Both the position numbers and the translations under genes were made by a program. Below the pieces are notes generated by a model. The model worked only from the letters and a program-made list of their open reading frames with translations. It had not been told where the DNA came from and searched no databases. A stretch of 10,000 nucleotides of DNA, taken from the NCBI RefSeq assembly GCF_000499385.1, contig NW_013651911.1, positions 1 through 10,000 of the forward strand. Direction: 5' to 3'. The stretch comes from Eimeria necatrix (taxonomy: Eukaryota; Apicomplexa; Conoidasida; Eucoccidiorida; Eimeriidae). How positions within the stretch are numbered: position 1 is the stretch's first letter; every line of letters begins with the position of its first letter. Below, one piece after another: positions 1 to 7,927 of this stretch.

Positions 1-94
1 GCCGAGGGGGGGGAAATGCAGCAGGCAGGCGCTGCGGAGAGAAGGCGGGGAAGGGGGTAGGGGGGCACCAGCGAGAGGTGCAGCAACTGCTGCT

Positions 95-144
<50 letters not shown>

Positions 145-148
145 TTAC
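1..148 (-). other. eIF1A intron 2, 5' part
   Basis: Sequence downstream of the exon 2 donor on the minus strand. A pure tract of 16 CAG units on the plus strand (96-143) starts immediately after the donor, so the transcript would carry CUG repeats from the fifth intron base. The remainder (1-95) is G-rich on the plus strand. I see no continuation of the eIF1A coding sequence here. Confidence 0.7.
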
Positions 149-586
149 CTTGGCCGTCCTCTTTGAACTGGAGTTCTCTCTTTTCGCCCTCGTTGTCGTT
201 CTTCCCCCTTCTGCGGTTTTTCCCGCCCTTTCCTGACAACAGCAGCCGCCACCCAAACCCTAAACCCTAAACCCTAAACCCTAAACCCGCTGCTTCCCGA
301 CCACCGCACCAGCTGCTGCGCTTGCTGCTGCTGCGGCATGCATGCTGCTGCTGCTGCACACCGCCGCCGCAGCAGCAGCAGCAGCTGCTGCTGCTGCGGC
401 GGACGCGCAGCTGTGCGCATGCTCTTCAAGCCCTAGTCTGCTGCTGCTGCTGCAGCAGCGAGAGCCCCTACAGCAGCCGCTGCTGCTGCTGCTGCTGCTG
501 CTGCTGCAGCACTGACTCTCGCTGCTCCTTCGCTGTTTGCTGTTTGCAGAAAAAAAACAGAAAGACAGACCTTTATTTTTAGGCAT
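149..586 (-). CDS. eIF1A: eIF1A translation initiation factor, N-terminal exons 1-2 (partial)
   Basis: eIF1A binds the ribosomal A site in the 43S complex and promotes scanning and start-codon selection. Reading the minus strand, exon 1 is only 16 coding bases (586 to 571, MPKNK plus one base, then a GT donor at 570-569). Exon 2 runs from 232 to 149 after an AG at 234-233 and ends at a strong AG|GTAAG donor. The join restores codon phase and gives [20 protein letters not shown] followed by LQFKEDGQ. This is the well-conserved basic N-terminal tail of eIF1A entering the OB fold (family pattern [17 protein letters not shown]...EKRELVFKEDGQEYAQV). Exon 2 ends in phase 1, so the next exon should start by completing Glu and continue with Tyr. 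No such exon is visible in 1-148, so the rest lies beyond the left edge. The gene is divergent from the HSP90 gene. Exon joins are my prediction; family assignment is close to certain. Confidence 0.92.
233..570 (-). other. eIF1A intron 1
   Basis: This 338-nt intron separates the 16-nt first coding exon from exon 2. On the coding strand it begins GTCTGTC and ends TTGTCAG. It holds CAG/CTG tracts in both orientations (about 361-400 and 478-508) and a block of four to five TTTAGGG units on the coding strand at 255-288. The open frames across it are poly-Ser, poly-Ala and poly-Cys translations of the triplets and have no coding support. Confidence 0.85.
255..288. repeat. Telomere-like AAACCCT block 1
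   Basis: Almost five perfect AAACCCT units in tandem, within eIF1A intron 1. The unit matches the TTTAGGG telomere repeat of apicomplexans, but the block is short, internal and flanked by gene sequence, so it is an interstitial block and not a chromosome end. Confidence 0.9.
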
Positions 587-631
587 TGTGATGGAGGTCC
601 GGTGTAGTTGGTGGTGCTGCTCTGCTGTTGG

Positions 632-673
<42 letters not shown>

Positions 674-1065
674 GCCGCAAACACGGGACGGTAAACCCTA
701 AACTATAAACCCTAAACCCTTAGCAGCTCCCACTTTTCACCTCCTATAGAACCACCACCTAGAGCAACCACGCCAAATGCAGCAGCAGCTGCAGCAGCAG
801 CAGCAGCTGCTGCTGCGGTCAACAGCAGCTGCAGCCGCAGCCACAGCAGCGCCGCCCCGCTGCTGCGGGGCCACGAGGCCTTGCTGCCACAGCAGCAGCA
901 TCAGTCTGCAGCACTTTTATTCTTTTGCTCCTGCCTGCAGCAGCAGCAGCAGCAAATATCTTTTTAACTGCAACAAAGCAGCGAGCCTTTTGCTTCTTCC
1001 GCCTGGAGCTGCAGCAGCAGCAGCAGCGCGAGACAGGCCGGGGCGCTGCCCCACACACGAGGGAG

Positions 1066-1096
<31 letters not shown>

Positions 1097-1204
1097 CCCG
1101 CAGCAGCACATCTTTCCAGTGCTGCTGCTCCCGCTGCTTTTTAATGGTTTTTAGCACAGCGCTGCTGTGAGGCAGCATCTGCTGCTGCAGCAGCAGCCCT
1201 CGCA

Positions 1205-1239
<35 letters not shown>

Positions 1240-1260
1240 GGGCAGGCCGGAAGCTTCAGG
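587..1260. promoter_or_regulatory. Divergent intergenic region between eIF1A and HSP90
   Basis: About 674 bases separate the two divergent start codons, so this should contain both 5' UTRs and promoters. It holds a CTG tract (about 633-672), a degenerate AAACCCT block (691-721), mixed CAG/CTG clusters (777-830, 890-960, 1005-1030, 1066-1095) and a CTG tract (1207-1236) just before the HSP90 start. An in-frame stop at 1168-1170 with no later ATG before 1261 supports 1261 as the first usable HSP90 start. No TATA box or other known promoter element is recognisable. Open frames here are low-complexity translations of triplets. A small non-coding first exon cannot be excluded. Confidence 0.5.
691..721. 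repeat. Degenerate telomere-like block 2
   Basis: Three to four AAACCCT-type units, one altered to AAACTAT, in the intergenic region on the same strand as block 1. Decay of the units suggests this block is older than the perfect ones in the window. Confidence 0.7.
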
Positions 1261-1587
1261 ATGAAGCTGCGCTGCCAGTTTTGTGTCTTTTCAGTTTTTC
1301 TTTTTTTTTCCTTTTTAGAATTTTCCGTTTCATTTAGAGGCCCGGGGCCCCTCGCTTCAAGGGGTTGCGCGCTGCTGCCTGCCACTTGCAGGAGCAGCAG
1401 CAGCAGCAGCAGCAGCAAATGGGACCGCAGCTGCAGCGCGCGGTCGTGGGCCCCCGCTGCTGCTGCTGATGCAGCAGCCCCTGCTGCTGCTGCTGCTGCG
1501 GCCCCCGCAGCGTCCGTTCCAGCCGCAGCGCCAGCAGCACCCGCAGCTGCAGCAGCACCCCCCGCTGCAGCAGCAGCAGCAGCACCC

Positions 1588-1620
<33 letters not shown>
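1261..1620 (+). other. HSP90 N-terminal leader and Ser/Ala/Pro-rich low-complexity region
   Basis: Codes residues 1-120 ahead of the conserved ATPase domain. Residues 1-27 read as a signal peptide: basic MKLR, then a hydrophobic core dominated by Phe and Val. Residues 28-60 are basic and Ser-rich with almost no acidic residues, as in apicoplast transit peptides. Residues 64-120 are almost only Ala and Pro, encoded by GCA/GCT/GCC runs, and have no counterpart in HSP90 relatives. Targeting is inferred from composition only. Confidence 0.55.
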
Positions 1621-1623
<3 letters not shown>

Positions 1624-1758
1624 CGTTTTCCGTTTCAGGCGGAAGTGAAGCGGGTGCTGGACATCATAGTGCACAGTCTGTACACCGACAGAGACGTTTT
1701 CCTGCGCGAGTTAATTTCAAATGCTGCAGACGCCTGCGACAAGAAGCGCGTGCTGCTC

Positions 1759-1810
<52 letters not shown>

Positions 1811-2345
1811 GGCGGGGGGCCATAAGGGTCTACGCAGACAAAAGCAAGGGGACTTTGACTGTAGAAGATGATGGCATTGGAATGTCTCGACAGGAGCTGA
1901 TAGACCACTTGGGGACAATAGCGCAGTCGGGGACTTACAGGTTTGCGCAGCAGCTGCAGCAGCAGCAGCAGCAGCAGCAGCAGCTGCTGCAGCAGCAGCT
2001 CGCAGCTGGCTGCGCGCCGCAGAGCGCCAGCGACCTCATTGGCCAGTTCGGCGTTGGCTTCTACTCTGCCTTTCTTGTTGCTGACAAAGTGGAGGTCATT
2101 TCTTCAAGATGGACTCCTGCTGCTGCTGCTGCAGCAGCAGCAGCAGCAGCAGACGGTGCAGCAGCAGCAGCAGCAGCAGAGGGGCTTCCCGAGGTGTGGA
2201 AGTGGAGCTCGAGCTGCGGGCAGACCTTCACGGTGGAGCAGCTTGCTGCAGCAGCAGAGCAGCAGCGGTGGCAGCAGCAGCAGCAGCAGCTGCAGCAGTC
2301 GCTGCAGCAGCAGCAGGCGAAGCGCGCCGCTGCTGCCGCCGCCCC

Positions 2346-2383
<38 letters not shown>

Positions 2384-2743
2384 TGTGGACTGGCAGCAGA
2401 GTCGTGCTGCACCTCAGAGAAGACTCAGATGACTATTTAGAAGACTACAGACTTAAAGAACTTTTGAAGAAGTTTTCGGAGTTTCTCCAAGTGCCGATTT
2501 ATTTGCTGTCGGAGCGCGTGGAGTACGAGCGCGTGCGGGACACTGCAGCAGCAGCAGCAGCAGCAGCAGATGCAGCAGCAGCAGCAGATGCAGCAGCAGC
2601 AGCAGCAGCAGCAAAGTTCAAAACGGTCACCCACAGATTCCAAGAGTGGATTCATCTCAACACGCAGCCCCCAATTTGGAGAAGACCAGAAGCAACTTTG
2701 AAGGAAAAAGATTATGTCGACTTCTACAAAACCACCTTCAAGG

Positions 2744-2780
<37 letters not shown>

Positions 2781-3134
2781 GTGCTGCTGCTGCTGCTGTT
2801 GGTGCTGCTGCTGCTGCTGCTGTTGGTGCTGCTGCTATTGGTGCTGCTGTTGTTGGTGCTGCTGTTGTTGGTGCTGCTGCTGTTGGTGCTGCTGTTGCTG
2901 CTATTGGTGCTGCTGATGCTGCTATTTGGTGTTGCTGCTGGGTGCTGCTGTTGCTGCTTGTTTGTGCTGCTGCTGCTGCTGTTGGTGCTGCTGCTGCTGC
3001 TGCTGCTGCTGCTGTCCTTTGTGCGCGCTGAAGGCATCGGCGTGCGTGTATTTTTGCGCTCTTTTCAGCAGCAGTTCCATTTAAAATAAATAATTAATTT
3101 ATTATTTATTATTAATTAATCAATTAATTAATTT

Positions 3135-3165
<31 letters not shown>

Positions 3166-3618
3166 TTCATTTATTTATTTATTAGGCCTATGATGACCCG
3201 CTGGCTTTTCTGCACATGGCCGTGGAGGGCCAAGTCTCCTTCAGAGCGCTGCTGTACGTCCCGGGCTCTTTGCCGTGGGAGCTTTCCCGCAACATGTTTG
3301 GTGGGTTTAGGGTTTAGGGTTTAGGGTTTAGGGTTTGGAGTGGGGGCTGGGGTTTGCCTCGCGAGGGTTTGGGGGGCGCGGGAGCTCGAGGCTCCAGGGC
3401 TTGCGCGGGAGGCGCGGTTTCGAGGGTTTAGGGTTTGGCAGGGTTTGGGGTTTAGGGTTTAGCAGGGTTTAGGGTTTAGCAGGGTTTAGGGTTTAGCAGG
3501 GTTTAGGGTTTAGGGTTTGGGGGTTTGCGCAGATGAGGACTCGCGGGGGATTCGACTGTACGTCCGCCGCGTCTTCATCAACGACAAGTTCCAAGAGGCC
3601 GTCCCAAGGCAAGTTCAT

Positions 3619-3672
<54 letters not shown>

Positions 3673-4977
3673 GTTGCAGATGGTAGCTTTGCTGCTGAGG
3701 GGGTTGATTGCCCAGTAGGTGGTGGTCCGCCTGCGCTATTCCCTGAAAAGGGTTCAGCGCCTAGGGTTTAGGGTTTAGGGTTTAGGGTTTAGGGTTTGTG
3801 TTTCAGGTGGTTGACTTTCATTCGGGGAGTTGTGGACTCGGACGACCTGCCGCTGAACGTGGGAAGGGAACTTTTGCAGAAGTCGCAAATGCTGCGAATA
3901 GTTCACAAAAGAGTGGCAGCAAAAGCTGTCGAAATGATCCAAGCAATTAAAAGACAAGGAAAAGAAAAGTGGGAGAGGTTTTGGGAGAACTACGGCAAGT
4001 ACCTCAAGGTACGGGGTGTACAGACACCGCAGCGCCCGCGCGCGATTCAACTTTTCAACTTTCGCCTTTTCGCTTTTATTTTCGCAAATTTCTTCTTTTG
4101 TCCAATTCTAATTAAATTCTTTTCAAGTTTTTCGTTTATTTTGCGCAAAATGCCGCGTTTTGGTGGGCAGATGGGGCGCCATCGCTGCAGCTTTCCCTCA
4201 GCGGTGCTTCTCTTTGCTTCTGCACATCGAGCTGTTTTTCTCTTCTTTTTCTTCTAAAATTGCATATTAGGGCTTTTTGTTCTTCTTTTTTGAATTTGAA
4301 ATTGTTTGTTCTTCTCAATTTCGGTTTTGAATTGCAAAAGGATGATTCATGGCTCCTGAGCTCCTCCGGAGAAAATGCGGAGAACATCTTTTGCTGGAAT
4401 TACCGACTGAAGCCGCTTTCTCTGTGTTTTCTTTGGTCTCTTTTCGTCTTTTTGAATGTTTTTGAATTACTTTTATTTAATTTCATTTATTTCTTCTTTT
4501 TTATTTCATTTATTCCTTTTTGCAACTCTTTTCTCCCTCGAGTGATGATTTCGCTCCCTCTACTGAAGCCTGTCTGCTGAGGACAGCGCGACTACGGAAT
4601 CGATTAACACTTTCTGACAGTCTCTGCATGTATTTAATTATATTTATTTATATTTATATTTATTTATATTTATTTACATTTATTTATTTTAATTTAATTA
4701 ATTTCAATTCTGTTTTAATTCAATTTGCTGCTCCTTGTCAGTGATGATCGCCGCGTGTCAGTCGAGGCCCCCGTTGTCCCGCGTACACCCGAACCCACGC
4801 GGGAGCCGGGCCAGCCTGTGCGATCTTGGCCATTTGTCTGAGACAAGGAGAATGCATTTTGCCAATTTGCTGCAGTTGTGGGGCCCCACAGCAGCAGCAG
4901 CAGCAGCAGCAGTGTGCTGCTGCGCTGCTGCTGCTGTGCACCCCTTTTCGTGCGAAAACGCCGCTCTTTTCGCGCAC

Positions 4978-5011
<34 letters not shown>

Positions 5012-7215
5012 GCTGCAGATTGGGGCTGTGGAAGACAGAGACCAGCAAGAGGCCCTCGCCTCTTTAGTCCAACTCCATTCTTCTCATTCCAAAACTTCTT
5101 TAACAACTTTAGATGATTACATTTCCAGAATGGAGGCCCGCAACCGTTTAATAGAGTCCGGCAACTACCCGGGGCCCCCGGGGGCCCCCCAGGGGGCCCC
5201 CCAGGGGGCCCCCCAGAGCGCGGGCGCCGAGGGGGGCCCCCAGGGGGGCCCCCAGGGGTGGGGGGGCCCCCAGGGGGGCCCCCAGGGGCCCCCCAGGAGG
5301 CAAAGGGCGATATATTACTTGGCAGCAGAAAGCCGAAAGGCTGCAGAGGACAGCCCGGCTTTGGAGGGTTTGAGGGCTCGAGGGTTTGAAGTTTTGTTTG
5401 GAGTTGAGCCTTTAGATGAGTTCTTTTTGGCCTCTTTGGCAGTAAACCAATTCAAAGGGTACTCAGTTATAGACATTAATAAGGCAGACTTGCAGTTGGA
5501 CGAGGCCCCGGGGCCCCCGGGGGCCCCCGGGGGGGCCCCCGGGGGGGCCCCGGGGGCCCCCGGGGGGCCCCAGTTGCAAAATTCCGAAAATTCGACTGAG
5601 TCCGAATTGGCCCAAAAACTGCAGCCGTCGGACTTCGCCACAAAACGCATTGAGTTGGGGGGGTGGGTCTTTACTGTTTTTTTGCATGCAAGTTGGAAAG
5701 TCTTTTTGTTTGTTTTGGATTAAGTTTTAATTGTTTTTAATTGCTGTTTTGTTTGTTTTGATTAAGTTTTAATTGTTTTTAATTGCTGTTTTGTTTGTTT
5801 TGGATTAAGTTTTAATTGTTTTTAATTGCTGTTTTGTTTGTTTTGTTTTTGTTCTTTGTTGCGGGGCTGGCTTGTGCTGCTGCTGCTGCTTTTTGAATTC
5901 CACTCTTGTCTCTTCTTTTTGTGACTTTTGGATGCATGCAGCTTTTGAATTGCAATTAATGCAGATTTTCCCTCATTTTGTTTTATTTGTTTTATTTGTT
6001 TTATTTTTGTTTTATTATTTCTTTTAATTCTTTTCTTTTTCTGCATTTGCTTTTTCCTGGGCTTTATTTAACTGCTGCGCTGCAGCAGCAGCAGCTCGCA
6101 TTCTGCTGCTTTTGCTGCTGCTGCTGCCAGTGTCTTGTCTGTATTCTTTGTGTTTGCTTTAATTTATTTAAATTAATTTTATTTAATTAATTCATTTTAA
6201 TTAATTTAATTAATTTAATTTAATTCCCGAGGATGAATGGCGCGTGTCAGTTGAGGCTCCTCGTTGTCCCGCGTACACCCGAACCCACGCGGGAGCCGAG
6301 GCCGCCGCTGCGATCTTCGCCGGAAATCTGAGAACGGCAAATAAAAGAAGAAAATAAATAAAAATAAAATTAAAATAAAAATAAAATTAAAAAGTGATTA
6401 AAGGAGTTTATTTGGGATTGTGATATGTGAAAAAACGGGCTTTGCAGCATCTTTTTACTTGCTGTGCTGCTGCTGCGCTGGTGCTGCTGCTGCGCAGCAG
6501 CTGCAGCAGCGGGTATTTTTGGTGCGATTTTCCCGTTTTTTCTGCTTCCAAGCCCTGCTGCTGCGCTGCTGCTGCTGCGCTGCTGCTGCTGCTGCTGCTG
6601 CAGGCTGGTGGAGTGGCTGCAGCAAACGCTGGGCCCTCGAGTCCACAGCGTGTGCCTGTCTTCGCGTCTTGTGCAAAACCCCGCAGTGCTGGTCCAGGGG
6701 CAGCTGGGGCTGTCGCCCACCATGCAGCGCTACATGCAGCAGCAAGCTGCTGCGCAAGGCGCCACCGAGCAGCAGCTTTTTGGGACTTCTTTGAACCAAC
6801 CGGTTCTCGAGATCAACCCAGACCACACCATCATTCGCCAGCTAGACTCCATGGTACGCAACTGCTGCTGCTGCTGCTGCTGCGGGACTTGCTGCTGCTG
6901 CTGCTGCGGGACTTGCTGCTGCTGCGGAGGACGTTTGCTGCTGCTGTGGAAGAGGTTTGCTGCGGCGCTTTGCTGCGGCGGCTGCGGGGCTTTGCTGCTG
7001 CAGCGGAGGTTTGCTGCTGCTGCTGCGGCGCTTTGCTGCGGCGGCTGCGGAGCTTTGCTGCTGCTGCTGCCGGATTTGCTGCTGCTGCTGCGGAGGTTTG
7101 CTGCTGCTGCTGCTGCGGGAGCGATGATGGTGGATAGTAGATGACGAGGGCCTCTTGAGGCTCTTTGAGTGTTCCTTTTTGAAAGCTGAGCAGCTCTTCT
7201 CTTTATGCTTCCCCG

Positions 7216-7256
<41 letters not shown>

Positions 7257-7876
7257 GTTCCCGCGGCTAGATGATGCAGCCGAGAAGGCGCGAGCCCCAG
7301 CAGCAGCTGCGGGCGCTGTGCGTTCAATAGGAAGAGTCTGAGAAGCCGTTTGGGTTTTCTTTATTTGAATTTAAATTAATTCCATTTATAGTCTTTTAAT
7401 TTATTTTATTTATTTATTTATTTTATTTTATTTTGATTTACTTTTGTTTTTGTTTTGTTTCCCGGCTGCTCGTGGCTGTAGGCTTTGCCCGGGCTGTTGG
7501 GGGGCTTTGCTGCACTTCCGTGGGGGGGTTTTTTGTTTGAAATTAATTGAATTGAAATTAAATATTTAATTTTTTATTATTTGTTTTTTTCTTTTATTTT
7601 TGTGTTTATATTTACGTGTACTGATCTTGCTTCCTCTGCTGCTGCTGCTGCTGCATGCATATCGCGTTCAGCAGCAGCACGCGTGCCCGCGCTGCTGCTG
7701 CTGCTGCTGCTGCTGCTGCATGTTTAATGAGCACTTGTCCATAAATGTATTTCAATTATAAAAATATTTTTATAATTTGTTTTCATTTATTGATATCGCT
7801 CCCTTATTCCCGCCCACAGCGCGGGGGCTGCAGCAGGGGTGGGGTTGTTGTGTTTCCGCCACTCATACGCCTCCCG

Positions 7877-7927
<51 letters not shown>

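Larger units (their letters stand above)
2743..3185 (+). other. HSP90 intron 1
   Basis: A 443-nt intron, phase 0, donor AAG|GTCTGC and acceptor TTTATTAG|GCC. The conserved protein stops at YKTTFK and resumes at AYDDPLAFLHM, exactly as in HSP90 relatives. Contents: an imperfect CTG array with TTG and ATT interruptions (2746-3014), a short unique piece (3015-3083), then an AT-rich block with ATTT tandem repeats (3084-3183) that forms the acceptor tract. Reading through the donor gives poly-Cys up to a stop near 2916. Confidence 0.9.
4009..5018 (+). other. HSP90 intron 4, likely snoRNA host intron
   Basis: A 1010-nt intron, phase 0, donor AAG|GTACGG and acceptor CGCTGCAG|ATT. The protein reads FWENYGKYLK-IGAVEDRDQQEA across the join, matching the FWENFGKFLKLGCIED pattern of plant organellar HSP90. 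Much of it is T-rich, between about 4050 and 4730. It holds three box C/D-like elements (4339-4410, 4542-4617, 4731-4850). After them come a CAG tract (4888-4911) and a CTG tract (4980-5010) abutting the acceptor. Confidence 0.9.
5019..5662 (+). other. HSP90 exon 5 with collagen-like Pro/Gly/Ala/Gln insertions
   Basis: This exon codes residues 626-840: the end of the middle domain and start of the C-domain. Conserved segments (LTTLDDYISRM, RAIYYLAAESRKAAEDSPAL, VEPLDEF, GYSVIDINKADLQLDE) are split by two insertions made of alternating G and C homopolymers. The first is residues about 676-717 and the second about 788-809. Both read as GPP, GAP and GPQ triplets like collagen. The exon ends at GGGG|GTGGGT, the only nearby GT whose phase fits exon 6. 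Confidence 0.9.
5663..6603 (+). other. HSP90 intron 5
   Basis: A 941-nt intron, phase 2, donor G|GTGGGT and acceptor CTGCTGCAG|GCTGG. The join restores IELGG-LVEWLQQTLGPRV. It contains a 42-43 bp tandem repeat (5705-5842), AT-rich sequence (5940-6230), a box C/D-like element (6230-6331), AT-rich sequence (6340-6415) and a CTG-rich segment (6462-6600) that runs into the acceptor. Open frames across its end, continuing into exon 6, are triplet artefacts outside the exon. Confidence 0.88.

Noticed and set aside
281..586. Open frame of 101 residues starting MPKNKG on the minus strand
   Set aside because: Only the first 16 bases are coding (eIF1A exon 1). The rest is poly-Ser/poly-Ala read through the intron; splicing to 232 restores the true protein.
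777..1418. Gln-, Leu- and Cys-rich open frames between the two genes
   Set aside because: They are translations of CAG/CTG tracts in several frames on both strands, with no conserved or complex sequence.
2743..2916. Extension of HSP90 exon 1 into poly-Cys
   Set aside because: Conserved HSP90 sequence stops at FYKTTFK next to a GT and resumes in phase at 3186.
3423..3526. Chromosome end
   Set aside because: The telomere-like blocks are short, occur on both strands and lie within introns of conserved genes.
3609..3614. GT at 3613 as an ordinary donor for intron 3
   Set aside because: It ends the exon in phase 0, but the acceptor at 3807 needs phase 2; the GVVDSDDLPLN segment would be out of frame.
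5663..5723. Extension of HSP90 exon 5 to the stop at 5723
   Set aside because: The frame loses HSP90 similarity at the GTGGGT donor and continues correctly in exon 6 at 6604.
6427..7144. Long Ala/Leu/Cys-rich frames across intron 5, exon 6 and intron 6
   Set aside because: Outside 6604-6853 they consist only of CTG-array translation; only the exon 6 part has HSP90 character.
7124..7189. Another C/D-like pair (ATGATGG and CTGA) in intron 6
   Set aside because: The C box is poor, the outer pairing is asymmetric and there is no recognised antisense. It begins inside a repeat array.
7328..7340. ATAGGAAGAG in the intron 6 candidate resembles a 28S rRNA segment
   Set aside because: The similarity is in the sense direction, so it cannot guide pairing, and it is short.
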